Origin: JAUSNA01 sp964568885
GTDB taxonomy: Bacteria; Patescibacteriota; Microgenomatia; Levybacterales; GWA1-39-11
Length of the DNA: 64,000 bases
Assembly: GCA_964568885.1 (NCBI GenBank)
Contig: CAZMSF010000001.1
Coordinates: forward strand, 1-64,000
Direction: 5' to 3'
Positions 44,253 through 53,248 of this stretch are shown in pieces. Made by a program: the position numbers and the translations under genes. The first letter of the stretch is position 1. Every line of letters begins with the position of its first letter. Under the pieces are notes generated by a model that saw nothing but the letters and a program-made list of their open reading frames with translations, was not told the DNA's origin and made no database searches.

Positions 44253-46739
44253 TTAAAAAAGTGAGGTAACGCGGCTCATCAGATATCCAACGCGTTCAAT
44301 TGAGAACATCCTTTGTCTGTTGGCAGTTTCATAATTTAAAACGTTAAGAAATGCTCCGGATGTCTCGTCCCAGCTGAAATTTTTTGCCCAGACGTAGGCA
44401 CTTTTCGAATATGAAGCCCTCAATTTCTCGTTTCTCATAAGCTTTGTGATAGCATTTGCAAAGCCTTTAGTGTCTTTGACAGGCACAAGAAGACCTGTTT
44501 TTCCATGAATTATTGAGTCTTTCAGTCCATTCGTTTTTGATGCTACAACAGGTGTTTTACAGGCATTTGCCTCAAGGACTGTTATTCCCCACCCTTCAAC
44601 GTCTGAAGGCTGCACGGCAACCCAGCTTTCCGAGAGGTGTTTTATTTTTTCTTTTTCGCTTACTTTTCCTAAAAAGCTAACATTATTAGTTAGCTCTGAT
44701 TTGATAACGATGTCCTGCAAATCTCTTATAATTTCGCCTTCTCCAACAATAAGAAATCTTGCTTTTTTCACTTTTTCCAAAACGAGAGAGAACGCACGTA
44801 TCGCAACATCAACATTTTTGTATGCCTTTAACCGTCCTAAATAAATTAGTTGTGGAACTGAAGACTTTTTAACTCTTCCGGTAACAATCTCAATGCCCGG
44901 ATTAACAATTTGAATATTTTCTTCCTTTGCAATTCCTGCTTTAATAATTTCCTTTTTTGAAGACTCAGAAACCGTTATGACGGTTTTATTGCGGTATACA
45001 AGTGGCATCAATTTTCCTTCGATGAATTTTCCTACATAAGATAATGGAAATCTCATATTTGTGACAAAAACCTCCTGGTGAACGTGATGAATAAGAAGAA
45101 CAACAGGTTTTGTTGAGAAAAGCGGGCTAAAAAAGGGAATACCATTCTCAGAATCAACAATTACATCAAAGTTCCGTCTGAACCGAAGGATATAATACAG
45201 CGCAGCCCAAGGATATACTGTGTAAAATCCTCCGCGCCTTACTATGTTAACCCCGTCAATTATCTCGTTTCTGTTGTTTTGTCGGTCGTTTCCACAAAAT
45301 ATAGTCACAGAATTTCCTTCAGTTACCCATCTTTTAGCCAGTTCCTGGACATAGACTTCTGCTCCCCCCGCCCATATATGTTTTGTGTCACGCCAATTAA
45401 GAATAAGTATGTTGAGTCCTGCGGTAGCTTTTTTTCGCTCAAACGGCATAAAAGCCTCAAAAAGATCGCGCATATTCAGAGAAATTGTTGTATAGAACGA
45501 CTCAAGAAAATGAAGGAGTCCGATAACCCCAAAACTTATAAGTCCCATAACAACCATTACATTTGAGATATGGCTCAAGGAGTCATGAAATACTAAAATC
45601 CCGCCAATTTCACAAAGCGCAAGTATAAAACTCGCAACAGGCAGAACGTGTTTACCCTTTATTTGGTCAAATGACACAATATTCGTCGCAACTGTAAATG
45701 CAACCATAGCGAAAGAATAAAAAGGTAAGAGCTCAACGATAGCAGACGCTTTTTTGCCAAAAAGAAATGGCATCGTAAAGTGTCCAAAAGCACCTACCGC
45801 TAAAAAGGTAAGAAAACTCGATACAAAAGAGGCTAATAGCAATTGGTAGAAAACCTTATGAGAATTTTTTCCGGAACCTTCTTTGTGGCTTACAATCGGC
45901 AGGATAAATTGTGCAAATAGTGACCCCGCAAAAAACACCATTTTGCCTGAAAGTGACAAAAGTGCATACTGCCCCGCAGCATCCGGAGAGAGAAAATGCT
46001 TTGCAAGAATCACGTCCAATGACAAGTACATAACGGTTGAAATACGGGTCATTGCACTGGAAAGGTAGAATTTGAAAGGAAAGGCAAGAGCCTTCTTCCG
46101 GATCCGCATTTTAGGCCGTTTTACCCGGAGCGCAGCAATAACTATTAAAATGAAAGATAAAGCCGAGGAAAAAACTATTGAAAGATATGCATAGTCATCG
46201 TATCCACCCTTTACCATCAAGAACGCAATGGCAAATTTAGCAATAGACTCAAAAAGGGTAACAAGAGCCAAATATCCGAATTTGAGATTGCCGGTTAAAT
46301 AACCACCGTCAACAGACGAAAGCAATGTTGTAGCCCAAATCGGTGTAATAAGAAGCACCGGCCAGACGCTACTAATATGGAAAAAGTGGGATATACCGAC
46401 ACTGGCAAGAATCCAGAGAAATGAAACAATAATTGATACTACAATTGCTTTTTTTCGAAGGTACTGCCAAAAAGCAGTTGCAGGCTTATTGTATTTGCCA
46501 AAGTGATACGCGCTCTTATAGACTACTGCTTTCCCCAACGCTCCAACGGGAATATCGGTAATCGAGAGAATTCCACCGATAAGGCTTATGAGTGCAAAAT
46601 CCTCAAGACTTACTGATCTTCCTAAAAATGCGTTGTAGAGGAGATTAAAGACGTTGGATAATGCAGTTGCAAGCAGAATAAGACCTGCCCTTTTCTTCAA
46701 AGCATTATCCGTTCCATTAATTTTTCTAAATAAATTCAT
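44253..46739 (-). CDS. Fusion: Wzx-like flippase plus GT4 glycosyltransferase
   Basis: This 828-aa protein has two modules. Residues about 1-420 form a polysaccharide-biosynthesis/MATE-type flippase with twelve or so helices. Residues about 440-810 form a GT-B glycosyltransferase: WAGGAEVYVQELAKRW, LIYLGRLKAYKNVDVAIRAF, and VQPSDVEGWGITVLEANACKTPVV (GT4 EX7E). No stop or frameshift lies between them. The fusion would couple a last sugar addition at the inner face to export of the lipid-linked glycan. Confidence 0.88.
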   Translation of the reverse strand: MNLFRKINGTDNALKKRAGLILLATALSNVFNLLYNAFLGRSVSLEDFALISLIGGILSITDIPVGALGKAVVYKSAYHFGKYNKPATAFWQYLRKKAIVVSIIVSFLWILASVGISHFFHISSVWPVLLITPIWATTLLSSVDGGYLTGNLKFGYLALVTLFESIAKFAIAFLMVKGGYDDYAYLSIVFSSALSFILIVIAALRVKRPKMRIRKKALAFPFKFYLSSAMTRISTVMYLSLDVILAKHFLSPDAAGQYALLSLSGKMVFFAGSLFAQFILPIVSHKEGSGKNSHKVFYQLLLASFVSSFLTFLAVGAFGHFTMPFLFGKKASAIVELLPFYSFAMVAFTVATNIVSFDQIKGKHVLPVASFILALCEIGGILVFHDSLSHISNVMVVMGLISFGVIGLLHFLESFYTTISLNMRDLFEAFMPFERKKATAGLNILILNWRDTKHIWAGGAEVYVQELAKRWVTEGNSVTIFCGNDRQNNRNEIIDGVNIVRRGGFYTVYPWAALYYILRFRRNFDVIVDSENGIPFFSPLFSTKPVVLLIHHVHQEVFVTNMRFPLSYVGKFIEGKLMPLVYRNKTVITVSESSKKEIIKAGIAKEENIQIVNPGIEIVTGRVKKSSVPQLIYLGRLKAYKNVDVAIRAFSLVLEKVKKARFLIVGEGEIIRDLQDIVIKSELTNNVSFLGKVSEKEKIKHLSESWVAVQPSDVEGWGITVLEANACKTPVVASKTNGLKDSIIHGKTGLLVPVKDTKGFANAITKLMRNEKLRASYSKSAYVWAKNFSWDETSGAFLNVLNYETANRQRMFSIERVGYLMSRVTSLF

Positions 46740-46753
46740 ATTTTGTGCCTAGA

Positions 46754-48997
46754 TTAGGCGAATAATGACATCCCTAGTCTTACGGGAATAGATATAATTC
46801 TTGGCAAACCGAACACTGCCCGTTGCTCTTTTTGTTTTTTTATATGGAGTCCATGTGTTGTTTTTTCCCAATAATGAGGCTTGAGAATGAGCTGGTACAA
46901 AGCATAGAATCCTGCAAATGAAATCATGAGCCAATAGAACGGTACAAAGAATATGTATTTAATAAGCGAATATTGTTCGCGTTTCATAAGCCCAATCATG
47001 TAGTAATAAAGGTAAAGAAAATTCCCAAACACCAATGAGAATCCGGCCATATAGAAAACGACAGCAGGATACAGCCTCTCAATTGCTGGCCCGACGTACG
47101 CGTAAAGCGCAAAATATGAAAAAGTCGCAAGCCACAAGAAAGGATTTATGAGGATAAATGCGATTTTCCCTCCCAAAATCAGGTTGAACAGGAATGCGTG
47201 GTGCCTGTTGGTCTTGACGAATTGATATGGATTTCTCGTGTGAACCAAATACGTTTGCATGTACCCCTTTATCCACCGGGAGCGTTGTCTAACCCAATTT
47301 CCCCACTTTGAATTTGCCTCCTCAAGCGTGGTCGAGTCGATAATTGCAGTCCTGAATCCTTCTTTAAATAGCCTTACGCCAAGATCTGCATCCTCTGTTA
47401 CATTAAAAGGATCCCATCCGCGAAGAGAAATCAAATCGGCAGTTCTGAAATGGTTTGAGGTTCCACCGAGGGGAATTGACGTATTAATGGATTGGTAGCC
47501 TGTAAGCGTTACGTCAAACCACAAAGAGTATTCCGCCGTAAAAAAGCGGGTCAAAAGATTTTGGTGAGGATTATGGTAATTAAGCTTTGCTTGCAAGCAC
47601 TTGACCTTGCTACCTGCCTTTTTGAAGGCAAGATATGCTTTTTTAAGCTGCAGTGGGTCCGGTATGTCCTCAGCGTCATAAATAACCAAATATTCACCTT
47701 CCGCATACGACAGACCGTAATTACACGCTTTCGGCTTGGTTTTGGGCTGTGAATTCGGCACTACAATTGTGCGCACGAATGACGGTAAATCGAGTGCGGA
47801 CGCGACTTCTTGCGAATCTTTATCGTCCTCCTCAAGCAAAAGTAAAACATCAAGCTTGCTCTTTGGCCATGAGATATCCTCTATTGCTTTTACGAATTGA
47901 GGAATTATGTGCCCCTCTTTGTACAACGGGCACAAAATCGTATACATCGGAAGATTGTCTTCATCCAGCTTTTCTATCGCTTCATCGCTGACAGCTATCT
48001 CCTGAGGATTATTAAGACTTTTTAGAATCAAAAACGCATTGAAGATAACATCTAAAAAGTAGACAGTCGATAGAAAGGCAATAAGAAGCCCTAACGTTGC
48101 CATGAAATTTACAATAAGCCCAACAGCAACAGTAGCAATGAGAAACCCAATGAATAACTTTTGCCTCAAAAGGAATGTCCTTATTGCGCTTTTTCCATGA
48201 GGGAGCGTTGTGTGAGTGTAAAATTGTCGTCTTTTAAATCCGATTCCTGCACCAACCATCCCTCTTTTTGCATTAGCGGGAAGTGCGACCGGATGGATTT
48301 TCTTAAATTTGAACTTCAATGCATTAAGACCGATTTCGAATGATGTTTTTATTGATTCTACCTTTGAACTTCCTTTCTTTCTTTTTGCAAAAGCAATATC
48401 ATAGGAGCTTGTTTGAAATCCTGCTTCACGGGTGCGGTGAAGAAACTCCAAGTCAAAAGTCCACTGAGAAGAAGGGGAGAACCGTACGACGTCAATTACC
48501 CTTTTTCTGAAAACTTTCAATCCGGACTGCACATCCTCCGAAATACCAAAAAGCATTTTTCCGAACACTTTTCTAAAAGTCGTGCTCATAAAACGCCTGG
48601 AAAACGTGTCTTTGTATTTTTTTCTGTTGGCAACAACTATATCGGCATTTCCAAGTTTTTCTGCCATCGGAAGGAGCGCTTCGGGTGGATACTGCAAATC
48701 TGCGTCAATGATGGCAATGTTGTCGAATTCAGCTTTCAAAAATCCTTCAAGAAGAGAATACGCCTTGCCCTTTTTTCCTATCTTCGTAAAAAACTTTACA
48801 GGGTATGCTTCGCAAAGCGCTTTGATACGAAGCGGCGTGCGGTCGGTGGATTTATCGTCAATGAAAATTATTTCGTATTTATAGCCGGCCGGGAAAAGCG
48901 TACTATTGATACGAACAACAAGCTCTTCAACATTATCAACCTCATTATATGTTGGAACTATAACTGACAATTCCTTTTTGAATACCTTTTTGTCCAT
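46754..48997 (-). CDS. Fusion: two GT2 glycosyltransferase domains with membrane segments
   Basis: This 747-aa protein has two GT2 modules. Module one (about 1-235) has SVIVPTYNEVDNVEEL, IIFIDDKSTDRT and AIIDADLQYPPE, like polyprenol-phosphate sugar synthases. Two helices follow (about 275-325). Module two (about 345-600) has ILCPLYKEGHIIPQF, VIYDAEDIPDP, TEDADLGVRLF and RQRSRWIKGYMQT, a processive BcsA/HasA-like pattern. Several C-terminal helices end the protein. It may both charge a lipid carrier and polymerise or extrude a glycan. Its ATG overlaps the HTH stop. Confidence 0.9.
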   Translation of the reverse strand: MDKKVFKKELSVIVPTYNEVDNVEELVVRINSTLFPAGYKYEIIFIDDKSTDRTPLRIKALCEAYPVKFFTKIGKKGKAYSLLEGFLKAEFDNIAIIDADLQYPPEALLPMAEKLGNADIVVANRKKYKDTFSRRFMSTTFRKVFGKMLFGISEDVQSGLKVFRKRVIDVVRFSPSSQWTFDLEFLHRTREAGFQTSSYDIAFAKRKKGSSKVESIKTSFEIGLNALKFKFKKIHPVALPANAKRGMVGAGIGFKRRQFYTHTTLPHGKSAIRTFLLRQKLFIGFLIATVAVGLIVNFMATLGLLIAFLSTVYFLDVIFNAFLILKSLNNPQEIAVSDEAIEKLDEDNLPMYTILCPLYKEGHIIPQFVKAIEDISWPKSKLDVLLLLEEDDKDSQEVASALDLPSFVRTIVVPNSQPKTKPKACNYGLSYAEGEYLVIYDAEDIPDPLQLKKAYLAFKKAGSKVKCLQAKLNYHNPHQNLLTRFFTAEYSLWFDVTLTGYQSINTSIPLGGTSNHFRTADLISLRGWDPFNVTEDADLGVRLFKEGFRTAIIDSTTLEEANSKWGNWVRQRSRWIKGYMQTYLVHTRNPYQFVKTNRHHAFLFNLILGGKIAFILINPFLWLATFSYFALYAYVGPAIERLYPAVVFYMAGFSLVFGNFLYLYYYMIGLMKREQYSLIKYIFFVPFYWLMISFAGFYALYQLILKPHYWEKTTHGLHIKKQKEQRAVFGLPRIISIPVRLGMSLFA

Positions 48998-49206
48998 TAT
49001 GCGTGCCCTCCTACTTTGTGAAACTGAATGAAATCGTCAAGAGAAGTATTCGAAACCCGATAATGTCCCCCAAATTCCACAGCCTCAAGCTGTCCCTCTT
49101 TTATGTATTTGTAAATGGTGAGCACAGACAAACGAAGAAGCTCCGCCACCTCATGGACGGTTAAAAAATCACTTTTCCCTGTTGTTTTTGAAGTTGGATT
49201 GCTCAA
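48997..49206 (-). CDS. Excisionase-type (MerR-like) helix-turn-helix protein
   Basis: This 69-aa protein has FLTVHEVAELLRLSVLTIYKYIKEGQLEAVEFGGHYRVS, the HTH_17/excisionase-family DNA-binding domain. The start is TTG 49206. Its stop and the next gene's start share one base (TAATG), so it is the first gene of the ten-gene glycan operon and probably its regulator. It could instead be a remnant of a mobile element, but no integrase or att site is visible. Confidence 0.85.
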   Translation of the reverse strand: MSNPTSKTTGKSDFLTVHEVAELLRLSVLTIYKYIKEGQLEAVEFGGHYRVSNTSLDDFIQFHKVGGHA

Positions 49207-49246
49207 AATTGAATATAAACCTATAAGGTTTTAATATAAGCTGTTG

Positions 49247-49275
49247 ATTATAAGCTAGTTTGATATAGTTGTCAA
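49247..49275 (-). promoter_or_regulatory. Consensus promoter and operator of the glycan operon
   Basis: On the minus strand TTGACA (49270-49275), 17 bp, TATAAT (49247-49252). The -35 sits in a perfect inverted repeat ATAGTTG-T-CAACTAT (49265-49279). A second palindrome, AACCT-ATA-AGGTT, lies in the leader (49218-49230). A related half-site TCAACTATGG is at 49309. These fit repression by the HTH protein encoded here or by the divergent regulator. Confidence 0.8.
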
Positions 49276-49354
49276 CTATAGGATGAGGTTTTCTAATGAA
49301 TATTTTTATCAACTATGGTTGAGTTATTTTTAGTATTGTTAGATTTTTCCCTTT

Positions 49355-49384
49355 TTGGCAGCCTGATTTTGCACAATGTATAAT
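49355..49384 (+). promoter_or_regulatory. Promoter of the Xre-type regulator
   Basis: TTGGCA (49355-49360), an 18-bp spacer and TATAAT (49379-49384), ending 8 nt before GTG 49393. Confidence 0.75.
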
Positions 49385-49392
49385 GCTTCATA

Positions 49393-49596
49393 GTGATAGA
49401 AAATAAGTTAGTTAAATTCAGAGCCAAAAAAAATATGACCCAAGAGGAACTTGCGGGAGTTTTGGGTATAACACGTCAAACGGTAATTGCAATAGAAAAG
49501 GGTAATTACTCTCCCTCAGTACTACTTGCATTGCGGATTGCAAAATTCTTTAATGTAAAGGTAGAGGATATTTTTAAACTAAAAAATGAAGGATAA
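49393..49596 (+). CDS. Xre/Cro-type transcriptional regulator
   Basis: This 67-aa protein is one HTH_3 domain: KFRAKKNMTQEELAGVLGIT, RQTVIAIEKGNYSPS and LRIAKFFNVKVEDIFKL, close to the YozG group of small regulators. It starts with GTG 8 nt after a perfect -10. It overlaps the following membrane-protein gene by 11 bp. Such HTH-plus-membrane-protein pairs are common, and the membrane partner may sense or sequester the regulator. Confidence 0.93.
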   Translation: MIENKLVKFRAKKNMTQEELAGVLGITRQTVIAIEKGNYSPSVLLALRIAKFFNVKVEDIFKLKNEG

Positions 49597-49954
49597 ATCA
49601 GTGCTACTTGAAATTATTATAGCCTTATTTCTGATTGGGTTTCTTATCCTTTTTCTTTCTCCTATTGATCTTCTGATGCCTATGACAACCGGCACCATGT
49701 CAATACTGTTGGTTGCTGTTTTATTTATGGTATTTTCCTCGCTGGTATTTCGTGAAAAGTCCCGGGATGAGCGGGAAAATGTTCTTAAAATGAATGCCGG
49801 TAGGATTTCATTTCTCGCAGGAAGCATAATCGCCGTAATTGGCATTCTCTATCAAAGTACAACCCACAACATTGACCCTTGGTTAGTATATACATTGATA
49901 GGAATGATTTTAGCCAAAACCACTACCAGACTGTACTCTTCATACCGTAGTTAA
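49586..49954 (+). CDS. DUF2178-like four-helix membrane protein
   Basis: This 122-aa protein has about four membrane helices with a conserved-looking VFREKSRDERENVLKMNAGRI loop between helices 2 and 3, typical of DUF2178-type partners of small HTH regulators. It is translationally coupled to the regulator by an 11-bp overlap. Function unknown; a sensing role is inferred from the pairing. Confidence 0.7.
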   Translation: MKDKSVLLEIIIALFLIGFLILFLSPIDLLMPMTTGTMSILLVAVLFMVFSSLVFREKSRDERENVLKMNAGRISFLAGSIIAVIGILYQSTTHNIDPWLVYTLIGMILAKTTTRLYSSYRS

Positions 49955-49973
49955 CCGGATATGTAAAGTTGAC

Positions 49974-50002
49974 TTGACATTTTGCAACTGTAACTGTACT
50001 CT
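49974..50002 (+). promoter_or_regulatory. Promoter of dipZ
   Basis: TTGACA (49974-49979), a 17-bp spacer, TACTCT (49997-50002), ending 6 nt before ATG 50009: a complete leaderless promoter. Confidence 0.85.
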
Positions 50003-50008
50003 TTTACT

Positions 50009-51730
50009 ATGCTTCTTTTAATTATATTTGCTTTCATAGCGGGTTTTGTAACCGTACTCTCCCCCTGCATCCTGCCTGTTCTACCTATTGTTCTTTCGGG
50101 TTCTCTTCAAGGGGGTCACAGACGGCCAATAGGCATAGTAACGGGTTTTATAGTGAGCTTTTCTCTTTTTACTTTGTTTCTTACAGCTTTAGTTAAGGCG
50201 ACGGGTATTCCGGCAGATTTTTTAAGAACTCTTTCTGTAGTAATTATTGTTTTATTTGGATTCAGCTTGTTACTACCAAATTTTCAGGTTCTTATGGAAA
50301 AAATATTTACAAAGCTATCAGGTCTTGTTTCAAGGAATTCAACACAAGCAACAGGATTTTGGAGCGGCCTTGTACTCGGAGTTAGCCTGGGGTTAGTGTG
50401 GACTCCCTGCGTTGGACCAATTATTGCTTCGGTAATAACTTTGGCTGCAACAAGCTCAGTGAACGGAAGCTCAATTTTAATTACTTTTGCTTACAGTCTT
50501 GGTACCGCAATACCAATGTTTGCCATCACTTACGGAGGGCGTACTCTTTTGCAAAAAGTGCCTTTCTTGCTTAAAAATACCACAAATATCCAAAAGGCAT
50601 TTGGGATCCTCATGATTTTAGTTGCTGTAGGTATTTTCTTTAATTTAGATAGAAAATTTCAAACCCTGGTGCTTGATAAATTTCCACTCTATGGAACCGG
50701 TCTAACTAAAATAGAAGACAATGACCTCGTCAAAAACTCTTTAAAAGCTTTAAATGCACCACAAGTCGACAAAAATATGATAGGCAAACCAATGCCTGAT
50801 AATAACCAGTATCCGTCTGCTCCTGAAATAATAACAGGAGGCAAATGGTTTAATTCGCAACCCTTAACGGTCTCAAGCCTCAAGGGAAAGGTGGTTCTTG
50901 TCGATTTCTGGACGTATACCTGCATAAATTGCATAAGAACTCTACCCTACATAAAAGCGTGGAATGAAAAATATAAAGACAAAGGGCTTGTCATAATTGG
51001 GGTTCACACACCCGAATTTGAATTCGAAAAGAATGCAAACAACGTAGAGAAAGCTTTGAAAGACTTTAAGATAACTTACCCCGTTGTTCAGGATAATGAT
51101 TATGCCACATGGAACTCATACGAAAATCAGTATTGGCCTGCAAAATATCTTATCGATAAGAACGGGAAGATACGGATGACCCATTTTGGCGAAGGAGAAT
51201 ACGATGCGACAGAGAAAAAAATTCAGGAATTACTGAAAGAAACAGGAGCAACGGTAAATGAAAAAGTCCAAAACAAAGAATACACCGTCGACACACTCTC
51301 TCCCGAAACCTATTTGGGGTATGACAGACTCGGTAATTTCGCCTCAAAAGAGCAGGCACAACTCGACACCGTCTTCACGTATTCTCTTCCCGACAAGCTT
51401 TCATTTAATGCTTTTGCTTACGAGGGGAAATGGAACATCGGACGTACGACTGCTATGCCTTTCTCAAATTCATTACTCGCGTATCATTTTAATGCTAAAG
51501 ACGTCTACCTTGTCATAAACAGCAAAAACGGTAATTCCAAGATAAAAGTGTTGTTAGATGGCATTATGCTACCGGAAAATCAGGCTGGAGATGACGTAAG
51601 CGGCGGAGAGGTGACCGTGAATGAAAACAGACTTTATCACTTACTCCATTTTCAGAAAGCGGAAGAGCACGTTTTGCAGCTTATTTTTCTCGACGACAAT
51701 TCCATGGTGTTTGCTTTCACCTTTGGGTAA
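50009..51730 (+). CDS. dipZ: DipZ-type CcdA-thioredoxin fusion
   Basis: This 573-aa protein has three parts. Residues about 1-210 are CcdA-like with six helices and the two redox cysteines in LSPCILPVLP and TPCVGPII. Residues about 280-415 are a TlpA/redoxin domain with CINC in the FWTYTCINC motif. Residues about 430-573 are a beta-sandwich typical of DipZ. It carries reductant from cytosolic thioredoxin to extracytosolic disulfides. Its last codons and stop lie in the 30-bp tandem repeat at 51721. Confidence 0.95.
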   Translation: MLLLIIFAFIAGFVTVLSPCILPVLPIVLSGSLQGGHRRPIGIVTGFIVSFSLFTLFLTALVKATGIPADFLRTLSVVIIVLFGFSLLLPNFQVLMEKIFTKLSGLVSRNSTQATGFWSGLVLGVSLGLVWTPCVGPIIASVITLAATSSVNGSSILITFAYSLGTAIPMFAITYGGRTLLQKVPFLLKNTTNIQKAFGILMILVAVGIFFNLDRKFQTLVLDKFPLYGTGLTKIEDNDLVKNSLKALNAPQVDKNMIGKPMPDNNQYPSAPEIITGGKWFNSQPLTVSSLKGKVVLVDFWTYTCINCIRTLPYIKAWNEKYKDKGLVIIGVHTPEFEFEKNANNVEKALKDFKITYPVVQDNDYATWNSYENQYWPAKYLIDKNGKIRMTHFGEGEYDATEKKIQELLKETGATVNEKVQNKEYTVDTLSPETYLGYDRLGNFASKEQAQLDTVFTYSLPDKLSFNAFAYEGKWNIGRTTAMPFSNSLLAYHFNAKDVYLVINSKNGNSKIKVLLDGIMLPENQAGDDVSGGEVTVNENRLYHLLHFQKAEEHVLQLIFLDDNSMVFAFTFG

Positions 51731-51780
51731 CAAAGGCAAGCTCTGCTTACCTTTGGGTAACAAAGGCAAGCTCAGCTTAC
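51721..51780. repeat. 30-bp tandem hairpin repeat spanning two stop codons
   Basis: Two 30-bp copies (51721-51750 and 51751-51780) differ at one base, in the hairpin loop (CTCTGC/CTCAGC). Each contains CTTTGGGTAACAAAG, a hairpin, followed by GCAAGC-TCT/TCA-GCTTAC. The dipZ stop TAA lies in copy one. The murF-like stop TGA (51772-51774) lies in copy two, read on the other strand. It belongs to the GTAAGCAAAGCTTGC hairpin family. Confidence 0.85.
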
Positions 51781-53148
51781 AGAGAAGAAATCTTGCTTTG
51801 TCTTCATCCAATAATCTTCTTGCCGGGTCAGCTGCTTCGCATCCAGAGGATTTTCAAGCAAAAATTTGATTGCCTCCTCAAGATACAATGTATTTTGGGA
51901 GCCCTTCACAAGCACTATCGCATTCTCGGGAAGCTCTTCCTTTATATGAAGCGCTGCTTGCACGGCATTCTTGTAGGCCTCAACCTTCCTTGTTTTCCCT
52001 TTCTTACCGACAAATTCCTTCACACGAGGGACAACGAATTCAGTCGTTAAAGGGCCTACACAGTACAGCTCGTCAACCACCCCAATCAATGCCCCTGCAA
52101 CCTCCTCATGCTCGGCTTTAGACTCGTTCCCAAGCTCTCTCATGTCCCCCATTAGAAATACAGCAGGTCTTCCTGTTTTTTCCTTAAGATTTTTTAAAAG
52201 CTCAAGAAAGGAAAGCACGGTGCTTTTTGAGGAGTTGTACGATGAATCGATGATAAGAGAATTCTTAATCCCGGCAAATAGTGACGAACGTCCTTTGGGA
52301 ATAGTAAAATTTTTCTCCAGCGCTTCTTTTATTTGAGAGTAGGACAATCCAAGAGCGTGAGCAGCCAAGAGAACAGATGCAAAACTTTCCCGGGACGCAG
52401 GGGGCAGTAACACTCCGGGAAATGAAAGTTCAAGTGTCCTATTCATTTTTTGGCCCGGAATTATGTAAGTAAATTTTGTTTTCTTGGTTGTGACAGCATA
52501 ATCTCCATAGTAAATTGAATTCCTCTTGTCCGTTCCGAACGTTTGAAGAATCAAAGACTCACTTCTGGCCTTTTTTTCAATTTTTTCGACCAACCGCAAA
52601 TCATCTTTGTTATAAATTCCCACTTTTGTGTATCCGTTGGTGATGATTTTGCTATCCTCCTCGGCAATTTTTCCTAATATGAACTCGAGAGAGTCTTTTG
52701 TGTGTTTTTTGAGAAGTTTTTCGAATTGAGCAGTATGTGTTGCTGTTGCATTTAAATCAATACTCATATCGGGCTTTACTATCGTCAGAAGATAGGACAT
52801 GTTTTTGGGGGGATACGGATCATCAATGCCCATTTCTACGATAAGATGAGTTATCCCCTTGAGGTGATGGAGTCTGAATGGCGCCCTTAATAGAGTTTTT
52901 AGCCAATTCCTTTTGTCAAACCCTGCAATATCAATGCCAAGAATGCCAAGAGGAACTCCAGTTTCAGAATTTCCACTTACCACTTCCGTCTTGAAAAAAT
53001 CCTTCAACGCAGCCTGGAGTGCATTTCTGGTTGATGATTTGCCTACAGAACCTGCCACACCGATAACATATGGCCTATGAAGCATCAGAGCAAGCCTTGC
53101 CCAAAGCCGAAGATATGATAATACCACTTTCACGAGAAAATCCCGCAT
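51772..53148 (-). CDS. MurF-like Mur ligase without N-terminal domain
   Basis: This 458-aa protein has the Mur ligase ATP motif GVAGSVGKSSTRNAL at residue about 30, the VEMGIDDPYPP and NATATHTAQF central-domain segments, and the C-terminal LIIDSSYNSSKSTVLSFLELL and FLMGDMRELG blocks. MurF adds D-Ala-D-Ala to UDP-MurNAc-tripeptide. Canonical MurF has about 80-100 residues before the P-loop; here that substrate-binding domain is replaced by a short basic/aromatic helix. TAAAAT ends 6 nt before ATG 53148. The last two codons and the stop come from the tandem repeat. Confidence 0.82.
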   Translation of the reverse strand: MRDFLVKVVLSYLRLWARLALMLHRPYVIGVAGSVGKSSTRNALQAALKDFFKTEVVSGNSETGVPLGILGIDIAGFDKRNWLKTLLRAPFRLHHLKGITHLIVEMGIDDPYPPKNMSYLLTIVKPDMSIDLNATATHTAQFEKLLKKHTKDSLEFILGKIAEEDSKIITNGYTKVGIYNKDDLRLVEKIEKKARSESLILQTFGTDKRNSIYYGDYAVTTKKTKFTYIIPGQKMNRTLELSFPGVLLPPASRESFASVLLAAHALGLSYSQIKEALEKNFTIPKGRSSLFAGIKNSLIIDSSYNSSKSTVLSFLELLKNLKEKTGRPAVFLMGDMRELGNESKAEHEEVAGALIGVVDELYCVGPLTTEFVVPRVKEFVGKKGKTRKVEAYKNAVQAALHIKEELPENAIVLVKGSQNTLYLEEAIKFLLENPLDAKQLTRQEDYWMKTKQDFFSVS

Positions 53149-53210
53149 GAAGTTATTTTAACACAGGCTTTGCTATCAAGCGTTGATTGGGCAATTTATG
53201 TAATCAGGAC

Positions 53211-53240
53211 TTGACGAGTATTGGTTCTCTCATATATATT
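53211..53240 (+). promoter_or_regulatory. Promoter of the 160-aa coiled-coil gene
   Basis: TTGACG (53211-53216), an 18-bp spacer and TATATT (53235-53240), ending 8 nt before ATG 53249. Confidence 0.7.
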
Positions 53241-53248
53241 AGGTATCT

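Noticed and set aside
48413..48967. 184-codon plus-strand frame antisense to the GT2-GT2 gene
   Set aside because: The minus-strand frame has clear GT2 motifs across the same bases; the plus frame has none.
48997..49206. Excisionase-like gene as sign of a prophage or integrative element
   Set aside because: No integrase, att repeats or phage genes are nearby, and it is translationally coupled to a glycosyltransferase gene.
51721..51780. Repeats as a CRISPR array
   Set aside because: Only two units, directly abutting with no spacers, and no cas genes.
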